DNA of 64,000 bases from DASPKM01 sp035628135 (GCA_035628135.1 DASPKM010000013.1:186001-250000); one strand, 5' to 3'; positions 36,056-44,082 are shown, numbered from the stretch's first letter. Notes: generated by a model from the letters alone, not told the origin. Program-made: numbers and translations.

Positions 36056-36104
36056 AAATCTTGGTGTACGCCAAGATTTATCCTCTTAAAGCCGGGTAAT
36101 TTTG
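36056..36104 (+). promoter_or_regulatory. Palindromic operator candidate overlapping the promoter of the DinB-fold gene
   Basis: AAATCTTGG (36056-36064) and CCAAGATTT (36071-36079) are perfect complements around TGTACG. This gives a 24-base palindrome with one central mismatch. A -7 element TAATTTTG follows at 36097-36104, so the palindrome covers the expected -33 region. There is no T-tract after it, which argues against a terminator. Confidence 0.55.
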
Positions 36105-36123
36105 TGTTGTTAAACGCATAGTC

Positions 36124-36723
36124 ATGAAAAAAATACACAGCATCGGGTTACTAGAAGATTTGCAGGCAGACACGCGACAGATCATTTTATCGACGAATTA
36201 TTTATCACAGGAAGACCCTTCGCTTTTACTGCGGCAACCCGCACCCGGTAGATGGAGCGCCGCACAGGTAATTGCGCACCTGAACAGTTACGGCCGTTAT
36301 TATCTGCCCACCATCGAGTTGGCCATGAACGAACACTCATATGAACCCGATCCCGTATTTACGCCGGGATGGCTGGGCGACTATTTCACCAAAAGCATGC
36401 TGCCCGGCAAGAATGGACAGGTGGTCAATAAAATGCAGGCGCCAAAAAATCACCGCCCTTCTGCTGATATCGACAGCAAGCCGGTAATAGATGAATTTTT
36501 ACGGCAGGAACAGTTGCTGCTTGAGTTATTGGAAAGCGCAAAGCATCTGAACATTTCAAGGATCACGATACCTATTTCATTGACGAAACTGGTGAAACTA
36601 AAACTAGGGGATACCTTCCGCTTTTTAGTTGCGCATCATCAACGGCATTTTGTGCAGATCAACAATACGCTCAAGGAAATAAAGCAAATGAACAATGCGG
36701 ATGCGAAGTATGCCCATACGTAA
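36124..36723 (+). CDS. DinB-fold (DUF664/DinB_2-like) protein
   Basis: The 199-residue protein fits the DinB four-helix fold: LRQPAPGRWSAAQVIAHLNS near residue 37, an acidic middle, and the closing helix FLVAHHQRHFVQINNTLKEI. The conserved histidines (in VIAHLNSYGRYYL and AHHQRH) would bind a divalent metal, as in related thiol-S-transferases and bacillithiol or mycothiol enzymes. The actual substrate cannot be read from sequence. The gene follows the Crp-like regulator on the same strand but has its own apparent promoter. Confidence 0.8.
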   Translation: MKKIHSIGLLEDLQADTRQIILSTNYLSQEDPSLLLRQPAPGRWSAAQVIAHLNSYGRYYLPTIELAMNEHSYEPDPVFTPGWLGDYFTKSMLPGKNGQVVNKMQAPKNHRPSADIDSKPVIDEFLRQEQLLLELLESAKHLNISRITIPISLTKLVKLKLGDTFRFLVAHHQRHFVQINNTLKEIKQMNNADAKYAHT

Positions 36724-36828
36724 TGACAATAACGCACAAAAAAAGCCATTACAACCCGTTTGCATTTGTGCACTCTTTATTGCCCGCATCCTGAACTGTA
36801 AAGGATGTGTTGGCCCGCACCGCAACCT

Positions 36829-37344
36829 TTACATAAACACATCCAACAACCCCTCCGGCAACTGCACATGCACCTGCTTTTTCTTCCGGTCTACATTCAA
36901 CAGCGTCTCTTCATGCAAGGGTATCAACGCATCTTTTCCTTTAATGGAAATGCGTCCGAGCAATTGGTGCGGCATTTCAATAATCTCTACAATTTCCCCC
37001 AGGTCTTCACTGCCATGAATGATGTGAAAGCCCACCAGCGAAATAGGCGCGGCCTTTCCCGCATACTTGGTAAATTCTTCTTCGGGCAGCCAGGCTTGCC
37101 TCTGCAACAGCGGATATGTTTTTTCCTTGGTATCGATGCCCTCGAGCTTAAGGTAAATTTCAGTGTCTGATTTTATTCTTGCGGACTCGATGAAATACGG
37201 CAGCAATTCATCTTTTTTTTGTTCGATGAAAATTACTTCCAATCCCTTCAGCGATGTTTTTTTACCGAGGCTGTGCTGTAGCAGGATCTCTCCTTTCAAT
37301 CCGTAGGAGGCCACGAGTTTGCCGATGTTGTGATAATTCTTCAT
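36829..37344 (-). CDS. rimM: 16S rRNA-processing protein RimM
   Basis: RimM helps mature the 30S subunit and binds protein S19. The 171-residue product has the N-terminal RimM barrel (YHNIGKLVASYGLKGEILLQ), and its second barrel ends in DALIPLHEETLLNVDRKKKQ. It follows rpsP, the usual order, but a strong terminator lies between the two and ends a few bases before the rimM ATG. Confidence 0.93.
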   Translation of the reverse strand: MKNYHNIGKLVASYGLKGEILLQHSLGKKTSLKGLEVIFIEQKKDELLPYFIESARIKSDTEIYLKLEGIDTKEKTYPLLQRQAWLPEEEFTKYAGKAAPISLVGFHIIHGSEDLGEIVEIIEMPHQLLGRISIKGKDALIPLHEETLLNVDRKKKQVHVQLPEGLLDVFM

Positions 37345-37349
37345 GCAAT

Positions 37350-37381
37350 AAAAAAAATCCCGGCGTGTGAACCCCGGGATT
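37350..37381 (-). terminator. Strong intrinsic terminator between rpsP and rimM
   Basis: On the minus strand AATCCCGG (37374-37381) pairs with CCGGGATT (37356-37363) across a ten-base loop. A run of at least seven T follows immediately. The run ends about six bases before the rimM ATG (37344), so rimM is expressed only by readthrough, antitermination or an unseen promoter inside this region. Confidence 0.8.
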
Positions 37382-37404
37382 GCAAATTAATTTTTTACGA
37401 AGAC

Positions 37405-37848
37405 TTAACCTTCAGCGTTTCCACCTTCGGTTCTCCTTTCGGGCCTGCGGGCGGGACCTATCGGTCTGCGGCCGCGCGTACCACGGGAAGCTTCCTGGCG
37501 TTTTTTGATCTGGGACTCGTGCTCAGAATGCCACTTCTGGAATTTCTCCATGGCTGTAGCTTCGTCGAACAATCCCAGTTTTACTCCGCGCAAAAGGTGT
37601 TTAAGGTACAATACGCCTTTAAATGAAAGTATGCGGCGCACCGTATCAGTAGGTTGCGCGCCTTTGTGCAACCAATCTAGCGCACGTTGGCGGTCTAACT
37701 GAATGGAAGCCGGTACTGTAAGCGGATTGTATGTGCCGATCTTTTGAATGAACTTACCATCTCTGGGAGCCCGGGCATCGGCGACTACGATGAAATAGAA
37801 GGGTCTCTTCTTCGACCCATGTCGTTGGAGGCGGATTTTGACTGGCAT
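37405..37848 (-). CDS. rpsP: 30S ribosomal protein S16, with C-terminal extension
   Basis: S16 is a small-subunit assembly protein. The N-terminal part (VKIRLQRHGSKKRPFYFIVV) and WLHKGAQPTDTVRRIL are typical. The product is 147 residues, about 60 longer than E. coli S16. The extra tail is charged (KWHSEHESQIKKRQEASR) and ends in an arginine-, glycine- and proline-rich stretch. It has a near-perfect promoter at 37900-37930. Confidence 0.96.
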   Translation of the reverse strand: MPVKIRLQRHGSKKRPFYFIVVADARAPRDGKFIQKIGTYNPLTVPASIQLDRQRALDWLHKGAQPTDTVRRILSFKGVLYLKHLLRGVKLGLFDEATAMEKFQKWHSEHESQIKKRQEASRGTRGRRPIGPARRPERRTEGGNAEG

Positions 37849-37893
37849 CTTAAATAGAAATTTAAATGCGTTAAAAAAAACTTTTTAAATCAA

Positions 37894-37930
37894 GGATTGC
37901 AAAAATAGCAATCCATCGGAATTATCCAAA
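37894..37930 (-). promoter_or_regulatory. Consensus promoter of rpsP with a palindrome over its -7 box
   Basis: On the minus strand TTTG (37927-37930), exactly 19 bases, and TATTTTTG (37900-37907) match the Bacteroidota primary-sigma consensus with no mismatch. The -7 box lies inside the inverted repeat GGATTGC-N7-GCAATCC (37894-37914). This hairpin could also be the end of the ffh transcript, or an operator. Confidence 0.75.
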
Positions 37931-37965
37931 AATAATAAAACCCATCGGGAATTCTAAACTTTTCT

Positions 37966-39285
37966 TTACCGGCGGCCGAACATTTTTCCACCCGTGGGCA
38001 TCTTGTTCATTGCCTTCATCATATCCTTCATCTGGTCGAACTGCTTGATAAACGCATTGATGTCAGAAATGTCTTTTCCTGAACCCTTTGCGATCCTTTT
38101 ACGTCTGCTTTGGTCAATCACGTCGGGATTGGCCCTTTCGTACGGCGTCATAGAATTAATGATGGCTTCGATGCCCTTGAACGCATCGTCGCTGATATCG
38201 ATATCCTTTATGGCCTTGCCAACACCCGGTATCATGCCAAGCAGGTCCTTGATGTTTCCCATTTTTTTAATCTGCGACAACTGCTGCTTGAAGTCCTCGA
38301 AATCGAATTGATTCTTGCGGATCTTTTTTTCCAGCTTCCTTGCCTGCACTTCATCAAACTGCGCCTGCGCTTTTTCAACCAGCGTGGTAATATCGCCCAT
38401 GCCCAAAATGCGTTGCGCCATGCGCTCCGGATAAAACACGTCGATGGTATCGAGCTTCTCGCCGCTGCTGATGAATTTAATGGGCTTTTGTACCGTGTAC
38501 TTAATGCTTAGCGCAGCGCCGCCCCGGGTATCGCCGTCAAGCTTGGTGAGCACCACGCCCGAAAAATCAAGCCGGTCGTTGAAAGCCTTGGCGGTATTTA
38601 CCGCGTCCTGGCCCGTCATGCTGTCTACCACGAACAAAATTTCGTTGGGATTAACAGCAGACTTGATATTGGCCACTTCGGTCATCATGACCTCATCGAT
38701 GGCGAGGCGGCCGGCAGTATCTATGATGAGCACATTCTTGTTGCGGCTGCGCGATTCCCTCATCGCATTCTCCGCTATCTCTACAGCGTTCTTGTTTTCG
38801 GGCTCGCTGTACACGTCAACCTTTATCTGTTCGCCCAGCACTTTCAACTGGTCGATGGCGGCGGGGCGGTAAATATCTGCGGCCACCAGCATGGGCGAAA
38901 GGCCCTTCCGGTTCTTTAGATAATTAGCAAGCTTGGCGCTAAAAGTGGTTTTACCGCTACCCTGCAGGCCTGCAATGAGGATAACGGCGGGATTGCCTTT
39001 CGCATTCAGCTCGCTCTCGGTGCCGCCCATCAGGTCTACCAATTGGTCCTTCACCACTTTTACCATGAGTTGGCCCGGGCTGATGGCATTGATCACCTTC
39101 TGGCCCAGGGCTTCGTCCTTTACTTTATCGGTAAACTCCTTGGCGATCTTGTAATTCACGTCGGCATCTACCAGGGCGCGGCGGATTTCTTTTACCGTAG
39201 CCGCGATATTGAGCTCGGTGATCCTGCCTTCACCTTTAATGGATTTAAACGCCGATTCTAGCCGTTCACTTAAACTTTCGAACAT
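37966..39285 (-). CDS. ffh: Signal recognition particle protein Ffh
   Basis: Ffh is the GTPase of the signal recognition particle, which targets membrane proteins to the Sec translocon. The 439-residue protein has an N-domain, the G-domain with P-loop GLQGSGKTTFSAKLA, DTAGR, and the TKLDGDTRGGAAL motif, and a methionine-rich M-domain ending in KMPTGGKMFGRR. All are intact. It has its own promoter and lies between the primary sigma gene and rpsP. Confidence 0.97.
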   Translation of the reverse strand: MFESLSERLESAFKSIKGEGRITELNIAATVKEIRRALVDADVNYKIAKEFTDKVKDEALGQKVINAISPGQLMVKVVKDQLVDLMGGTESELNAKGNPAVILIAGLQGSGKTTFSAKLANYLKNRKGLSPMLVAADIYRPAAIDQLKVLGEQIKVDVYSEPENKNAVEIAENAMRESRSRNKNVLIIDTAGRLAIDEVMMTEVANIKSAVNPNEILFVVDSMTGQDAVNTAKAFNDRLDFSGVVLTKLDGDTRGGAALSIKYTVQKPIKFISSGEKLDTIDVFYPERMAQRILGMGDITTLVEKAQAQFDEVQARKLEKKIRKNQFDFEDFKQQLSQIKKMGNIKDLLGMIPGVGKAIKDIDISDDAFKGIEAIINSMTPYERANPDVIDQSRRKRIAKGSGKDISDINAFIKQFDQMKDMMKAMNKMPTGGKMFGRR

Positions 39286-39312
39286 ATATCACGCATTTGG
39301 AAATGAGGGAGG

Positions 39313-39342
39313 CAAAGATAAGAGATTAAGAAGAGCTGGAAA
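39313..39342 (-). promoter_or_regulatory. Probable ffh promoter
   Basis: On the minus strand TTTC (39339-39342), an 18-base spacer and TATCTTTG (39313-39320) fit the TTTG-N19-TAnnTTTG pattern with one mismatch in the upstream box. The ffh ATG is 27 bases downstream of the final G. Confidence 0.55.
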
Positions 39343-39377
39343 GAGAAGAAAAGTACAGATTTTAATAATGATTCAAA

Positions 39378-39390
39378 GATTACACAGATT
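39378..39390 (+). repeat. Second copy of the GATTACACAGATT repeat core
   Basis: GATTACACAGATT is identical to bases inside the arms of the inverted repeat at 597-723. Only the core is shared here, and the opposite arm is missing, so it looks like a solitary or decayed copy. Confidence 0.55.
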
Positions 39391-39519
39391 GCAGCCTGGC
39401 CAAGCTACAGGGACATCAGGCCAATAAAGGAGCATGTGAATCGCGGGCGGCACCCTTGCATCGCACCACCAATAATTTTTCCAGTTAAATCTGCATGCTT
39501 ATAAATGGAATTGTACGAT

Positions 39520-39557
39520 ATAAAAAAGTGAATACAACCCGCAAGTTATATTCACTT
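39520..39557 (-). terminator. Probable terminator of the sigma factor gene
   Basis: AAGTGAATA (39526-39534) and TATTCACTT (39549-39557) are perfect complements. On the minus strand the stem is followed by a T-run (39522-39527 read as T). It lies about 115 bases after the sigma factor stop codon, giving a long 3' untranslated tail. Confidence 0.55.
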
Positions 39558-39671
39558 CAAATTTTCAGTGCGTACAAAACCTCGATTTGAAAAGGTTTTA
39601 TTCACCGGAGGCTTTGTTGTTTCCCTTAAAGAAGATCAGCGTATAGTATTTGCGATACGTTGTTGTTTTAA

Positions 39672-40541
39672 TTAAGCGCCCAGGTAGGTGCGCAATGCTT
39701 TTGAACGCGAATTGGTTTTGAGCTTGGTGATGGCTTTGTCCTTGATCTGGCGTACACGCTCCCTGGTAAGGTTAAAACGTGCGCCGATGTCTTCGAGGCT
39801 CATCGGGTGGTCTACTCCCAATCCGAAGAAGAAACATATCACTTCCTTCTGCCGCTCGGTGAGCGTTTTCAGGGAGCGGTCTATCTCTTGCTTGAGCGAC
39901 TCCTTGTGCTCGATGTTTTCCTCCGCTCTTTCGGCGTTTGGATTTTCCAGCACATCTATCAGCGTGTTGTCTTCGCCTTCTGCCAGCGGAGTGTCCATGC
40001 TGATGTGCCGTGCACCGATGCCAAGCGTAGCTGAAATTTCATCGACATCCAGTTCGAGTATCTCCGCCAATTCTTCGGGCGAAGGTTCACGCTCGAACTC
40101 CTGCTCCAGTTGTGAGTACGCTTTCTGGATACGGTTGGTCAGTCCAACTTTATTCAGCGGCAAGCGAACAATTCTAGATTGCTCGGCCAGTGCCTGCAGA
40201 ATACTTTGACGGATCCACCATACCGCGTAAGAAATGAATTTGAAGCCGCGCGTTTCGTCGAAACGCTGGGCCGCCTTGATAAGACCGAGATTTCCTTCGT
40301 TGATGAGGTCAGGAAGAGAGAGGCCCTGATTTTGATATTGCTTGGCAACCGATACAACAAATCGCAGGTTTGCCTTGGTAAGCTTGTCAAGCGCTTGCTG
40401 ATCGCCTTGCTTGATACGGCCTGCCAATTGCACTTCTTCATCGGGACTGATTAACTCAACTTTTCCTATCTCCTGCAAGTACTTTTCAAGGCTCTGAGAT
40501 TCACGATTCGTAATAGATTTCGTGATCTTGAGTTGACGCAT
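39672..40541 (-). CDS. rpoD: Primary RNA polymerase sigma factor (Bacteroidota type)
   Basis: This directs RNA polymerase to the housekeeping promoters. At 289 residues it is the compact primary sigma of Bacteroidota, without the long N-terminal region 1.1 and non-conserved insert. Region 1.2 begins with SLEKYLQEIGKVELISPDEE, region 2 has the DLINEGNLGLIKAAQRFD and SYAVWWIRQSILQALAEQS core, and region 4 ends with FNLTRERVRQIKDKAITKLK. I chose the ATG at 40541 (MRQLKITKSITNRES) over one two codons upstream. Its own DNA preference (TTTG and TAnnTTTG) matches the promoters listed here. Confidence 0.96.
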   Translation of the reverse strand: MRQLKITKSITNRESQSLEKYLQEIGKVELISPDEEVQLAGRIKQGDQQALDKLTKANLRFVVSVAKQYQNQGLSLPDLINEGNLGLIKAAQRFDETRGFKFISYAVWWIRQSILQALAEQSRIVRLPLNKVGLTNRIQKAYSQLEQEFEREPSPEELAEILELDVDEISATLGIGARHISMDTPLAEGEDNTLIDVLENPNAERAEENIEHKESLKQEIDRSLKTLTERQKEVICFFFGLGVDHPMSLEDIGARFNLTRERVRQIKDKAITKLKTNSRSKALRTYLGA

Positions 40542-40770
40542 ACTCATAGGCCAGTTGATTTTTAAGGGTTTCTAAAGGTTTCGTAAAAAAGATTACATCC
40601 AATGTTAAACGCCGAAATGAAGATTTTCTTGTTGGGCTGAGGGAAAATTCCGGTCAAAGGGTTTGTTATCAGCAATATAACGATTAAAAAATAACACATC
40701 AAAAAAAACTTTTTGTAAACCGTTGGTTATCAGGCTGGTTATTTTGAATGACTTGACAGAAAAATAAAAT

Positions 40771-40800
40771 TTTGACGCTTGGATTAATTTTCTATTATTG
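40771..40800 (+). promoter_or_regulatory. Probable promoter of the START-like gene
   Basis: TTTG (40771-40774), an 18-base spacer and TATTATTG (40793-40800) fit the consensus with one mismatch in the -7 box. The start codon is at 40834, 33 bases further. Confidence 0.5.
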
Positions 40801-40833
40801 CAGCATTCACAAACATGCTAATTGATTAGATTG

Positions 40834-41217
40834 ATGAGTAAGAAACAATTGTTTACGTTGGAATTCCCGGTTCGGTGCTCCCCTTCCATCCTGTATGAAT
40901 TCCTTAGCACTCCGGCGGGACTGCAGGAATGGTTTGCAGACAAAGTGGACGAGCGGGATAACGTATTCAGTTTTTCCTGGAATGGATCTGTTGATAAAGC
41001 CGAGGTTTTAGGAAGCGAAGAAGACAAATTCATCAGGTTTCACTGGTTACAAGCCCCCTCAGAAGAATACTTCGAATTCGCCATCGAAAAATCAGAAGTT
41101 ACCAACCAAACCATCCTTGTTATAAAAGACTTCGCGGAAAAAAAAGAGATCAAGGACCAAAGCCAGCTATGGGATTACCAGGTAAAAGAACTGTTTCACC
41201 GCATAGGCAGTAACTAA
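40834..41217 (+). CDS. START-like (SRPBCC) domain protein
   Basis: The 127-residue product begins FTLEFPVRCSPSILYEFLST, typical of SRPBCC/START-like proteins that form a deep ligand pocket. GLQEWFADKVDERDNVFSFSW and the closing helix WDYQVKELFHRIGSN support the fold. The ligand is unknown, but close relatives are widespread in Bacteroidota. I chose the ATG at 40834 over one at 40822. It is convergent with, and overlaps by four bases, the next gene. Confidence 0.85.
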   Translation: MSKKQLFTLEFPVRCSPSILYEFLSTPAGLQEWFADKVDERDNVFSFSWNGSVDKAEVLGSEEDKFIRFHWLQAPSEEYFEFAIEKSEVTNQTILVIKDFAEKKEIKDQSQLWDYQVKELFHRIGSN

Positions 41218-41819
41218 CCAGCCAACATACCAATGAGGGTTGCATGATGTTTTTCCAACAACGGGAAGGCATTGTTCCATTGCGCAAGCGGCACCCGCAC
41301 CGCAAGCTTTACAAACTTACCGGCAATTGCATTTTCAAACACCTGGTTATCGCCCGATACCGGTTGATAGTTGTCCGGCTCAAAATCATGCCTCCATTCA
41401 TCGTCCGACACGGAAACGTGAAACTGCTGCTGCGCAAGCAATGTGCGATGCTTCATCAAGGCAGGCAGGTATAATTGATGATAGCTGCCTTTCAATTGCA
41501 GCGTAACACTGAAGAAATTTCCCCACCAGAAAAAAGTGCGGATGGCCAGCACATCGTCCTTTGCAAATACGCGTGGATAATCGAGCATTACATACGGCAG
41601 GCCCTGGTAGTATTCGCCCTTAAATACTTTGGGCGAAAACAACTGTACGGATTGTGGAAGCGCGGCGGCCAATTCATTGGTCTGTTGCCGCAGCGAAGCG
41701 GCCAGGTCGCCGAACAACGATTTTGCTTTTTCTATAATGTTATTCTTTGTTAAAAGCCAATGCGTGTCCTGTACCAGGTTTAATTCCTCTTGCGAAAGCA
41801 GTATTTTTGTAGCTTCCAT
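41214..41819 (-). CDS. Conserved Bacteroidota protein of unknown function
   Basis: The 201-residue protein has no signal peptide or membrane segment. It has a helical N-terminal part (IIEKAKSLFGDLAASLRQQT) and a beta-rich middle with LPYVMLDYPRVFAKDDVLAI and TFFWWGNFFSVTLQLKGSY. I have seen similar proteins as unknowns in Bacteroidota but can name no function. Its start codon is 31 bases from the divergent lptF-like gene, whose promoter appears to lie within this gene's 5' end. Confidence 0.75.
   Translation of the reverse strand: MEATKILLSQEELNLVQDTHWLLTKNNIIEKAKSLFGDLAASLRQQTNELAAALPQSVQLFSPKVFKGEYYQGLPYVMLDYPRVFAKDDVLAIRTFFWWGNFFSVTLQLKGSYHQLYLPALMKHRTLLAQQQFHVSVSDDEWRHDFEPDNYQPVSGDNQVFENAIAGKFVKLAVRVPLAQWNNAFPLLEKHHATLIGMLAG
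41779..41809 (+). promoter_or_regulatory. Probable promoter of the LptF/G-like gene
   Basis: TTTA (41779-41782), 19 bases and TATTTTTG (41802-41809) match the consensus with one mismatch. It lies inside the 5' coding end of the divergent unknown gene. The GTG start of the permease gene is at 41851. Confidence 0.45.
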
Positions 41820-41850
41820 TTAATAAAGATATTATCAACAAGCAATAACC

Positions 41851-43305
41851 GTGATCAAAAGACTCGACAAATTGATCCTGAAGGCGTTTATCGGGCCGTT
41901 CATCGCCACGTTCTTCATCACGGCGTTTGTACTGGTATTGCAGTTCTTCTGGCTGTATATCGATGATATCGTGGGCAAGGGTGTTGACCTTATCACCATC
42001 GGCAAGTTCGTGACGTACGTGGCCGCCACCGTGGTGCCGCTGGCATTGCCGCTCGCCATCCTGCTTTCTTCCATCATGACCTTTGGCAACCTGGGTGAAT
42101 CGTTCGAACTGGTGGCCATCAAATCGGCGGGCATTCCATTGCTGCGTTTTATGCGCCCGTTGTTTATCGTGAGCCTTTTGCTTTGCGGTCTTGCATTTTT
42201 GTTCAACAACAACGTGATCCCCGTAGCCAATCTTAAAATGCAAACGCTCAAGTACGACATCATCATGTCGAAACCTGCGTTCGATATCAAGGAAGGCGTG
42301 TTTTATGACAAGATAGAAGGTTACGTGATCAAGATCGGCAAAAAAGAAAAAGACGATTCCACCATCCGCCGCGTAGTGATCTATGAGCAGAACTACGGAT
42401 TGCAGGATAACATGCTGGTGGCCGAAAGCGGCGTGATGCGCATTTCGCCCGATAAAAGGTTTTTGGAATTGAACCTGAAAAACGGCTGGCGCTATTCGGA
42501 GAACGGGCAGCGCATGACCACCAATACGGAATTCATACGGCTTGGATTTAAAGAATATAAAAAGGTGATGGACCTAAGCTCATTCGCAATGAACCGGACG
42601 GACGACAGCCTGTTTAAGAACAATTACCAGATGCTAAGCCTGCGCCAGTTGAACAAGGCAATAGATTCACTGGAAAAATTAAGCGCCGAATACAAAAGAA
42701 AAACCGTGCAGGACATGAAGACCTTCCTGCAATTTCCCCGGTATATCGATTCAGGCCACCGCGAAGTAAAAGCCGCCAAGCCAACTAAAAAATCATTCAA
42801 CGAAACCTTGCCTGACAGTGCGCGGAGAATGGTGATCGACCGTGCGGCGGCGTCCATCAACTCTGTTAAGGCAACGCTCGAAAGCAATACCACCCTCTAC
42901 GAAGGCCAGCGCAAGGAGTTGCGGCTTCACCTCATTGCCTGGCATGAAAAGTTCAGCATGGCCATCGCTTGCATGGTGCTGTTCTTAATAGGCGCGCCAT
43001 TGGGTTCCATCATTCGCAAAGGAGGCATTGGAACACCGCTGGTGTTTGCCGTGATTTTCTTCGTGGTGTTTTTCCTGCTGAACAATTTTGGAAAAAAGTT
43101 CGTGAAGGAAGACGTGATGCTGCCCATGTATGGCATGTGGCTGGCCACTTTCATCCTGCTGCCCATCGGTGTGTTCCTTATTTATAAAGCGATGCACGAT
43201 TCGCAGTTGTTCAATAAAGAATTCTACTACCGCTTTTTCAGGAAGGTGCGCACATTACGGCAGCGCCTGCCATTGGCGAAAAAACGTAATGCAGTAACTT
43301 CATAG
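41851..43305 (+). CDS. LptF/LptG-family permease
   Basis: LptF and LptG form the inner-membrane part of the machine that carries lipopolysaccharide to the outer membrane. The 484-residue protein has three N-terminal membrane segments (about 14-36, 52-75 and 102-122), a periplasmic jellyroll domain, and three C-terminal segments (about 368-385, 395-412 and 428-447). YIDDIVGKGVDLITIGKF and ALPLAILLSSIMTFGNLGES are typical of YjgP/YjgQ proteins. The start is a GTG, 31 bases from a divergent gene. The partner permease and LptB are not in the window, so F or G cannot be decided. Confidence 0.9.
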   Translation: MIKRLDKLILKAFIGPFIATFFITAFVLVLQFFWLYIDDIVGKGVDLITIGKFVTYVAATVVPLALPLAILLSSIMTFGNLGESFELVAIKSAGIPLLRFMRPLFIVSLLLCGLAFLFNNNVIPVANLKMQTLKYDIIMSKPAFDIKEGVFYDKIEGYVIKIGKKEKDDSTIRRVVIYEQNYGLQDNMLVAESGVMRISPDKRFLELNLKNGWRYSENGQRMTTNTEFIRLGFKEYKKVMDLSSFAMNRTDDSLFKNNYQMLSLRQLNKAIDSLEKLSAEYKRKTVQDMKTFLQFPRYIDSGHREVKAAKPTKKSFNETLPDSARRMVIDRAAASINSVKATLESNTTLYEGQRKELRLHLIAWHEKFSMAIACMVLFLIGAPLGSIIRKGGIGTPLVFAVIFFVVFFLLNNFGKKFVKEDVMLPMYGMWLATFILLPIGVFLIYKAMHDSQLFNKEFYYRFFRKVRTLRQRLPLAKKRNAVTS

Positions 43306-43326
43306 CTTCATCAAAAACAAGTAAGG

Positions 43327-44082
43327 ATGGAACAATACAAGGACAATGGCAGGAGAAAATTCATTATTACTTCGGCCAGGGCCGGTTTGGCTATTGGCAT
43401 AGGTTCGGGATTGATGGGCTCGCTTGCTTCCTGCTCTTCGACGCGCAGGACAACGGCGCCGGGGCAGGGACAAACAGGTTTTCAACAAACGGCATTGCCT
43501 TATGCTTACAGCGCACTGGAGCCGGTAATAGACAGCATGACCATGGAGATACATTATTCAAGGCATGCCGCCGGTTATGCCACCAACCTGCAACAGGCCG
43601 CGCAGGCCGAGGGGGTGGATGTGCGCAAGCCGCTGGAAGACGTGCTGTCGCGCATTTCCAAGTTCTCCACGAAAATGCGCAACAATGCGGGCGGCCATTA
43701 TAACCATGAGTTGTTCTGGAGGTGCATGCGCAACAGGGTTACCGATAACCGTCCCTCGGGTACATTACTGCAGGCGCTCGAGACGTCATTTGGTTCTTTC
43801 GGCAATTTCAAGAACCAGTTTGCTGATGCTGCCAGGAACCGCTTTGGAAGTGGATGGGCCTGGCTGGTGAAGGATGCCAGTAATAAGCTCTCGATCGGGT
43901 CTACACCCAACCAGGACAATCCCCTGATGGACGTAAGCGACCTGAAAGGATTTCCGCTGTTAGGCATCGATGTATGGGAACATGCTTATTACCTGAAGTA
44001 CCAGAACAAGCGCGCCGACTATATCGACAACTGGTGGAACATAGTGAACTGGGATTTTGTGCAGCAGCGATTTGCTGTTTAA
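43327..44082 (+). CDS. Exported Fe/Mn superoxide dismutase with twin-arginine and lipobox-like signal
   Basis: This 251-residue enzyme converts superoxide. The metal ligands are all present: His76 (EIHYSRHAAGY), His127 (GGHYNHELFW), Asp215 and His219 (GIDVWEHAYYLKY). The NQDNPL segment with its glutamine points to the manganese or cambialistic type. The N-terminus is unusual: NGRRKFIITS (twin-arginine) followed by a hydrophobic run and LASC at residues 33-36, a possible lipobox. The folded metalloprotein may thus be exported by Tat and lipid-anchored. The mature domain starts at about residue 55. It lies 21 bases after the LptF/G-like gene. Confidence 0.93.
   Translation: MEQYKDNGRRKFIITSARAGLAIGIGSGLMGSLASCSSTRRTTAPGQGQTGFQQTALPYAYSALEPVIDSMTMEIHYSRHAAGYATNLQQAAQAEGVDVRKPLEDVLSRISKFSTKMRNNAGGHYNHELFWRCMRNRVTDNRPSGTLLQALETSFGSFGNFKNQFADAARNRFGSGWAWLVKDASNKLSIGSTPNQDNPLMDVSDLKGFPLLGIDVWEHAYYLKYQNKRADYIDNWWNIVNWDFVQQRFAV

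Larger units (their letters stand above)
39286..39671. other. 386-base intergenic region between ffh and the sigma factor gene
   Basis: It holds the ffh promoter (39313-39342), a GATTACACAGATT repeat (39378-39390), and two hairpins downstream of the sigma factor stop codon (39526-39557 with a T-run, and 39576-39599). I see no protein-coding frame with support. The tetraloop and asymmetric-loop motifs of a 4.5S-type SRP RNA are not visible. A small RNA is possible but unproved. Confidence 0.5.

Noticed and set aside
39286..39671. An SRP RNA gene beside ffh
   Set aside because: The conserved tetraloop and asymmetric-loop sequences of 4.5S-type RNA were not visible, and the hairpins there fit terminators better.
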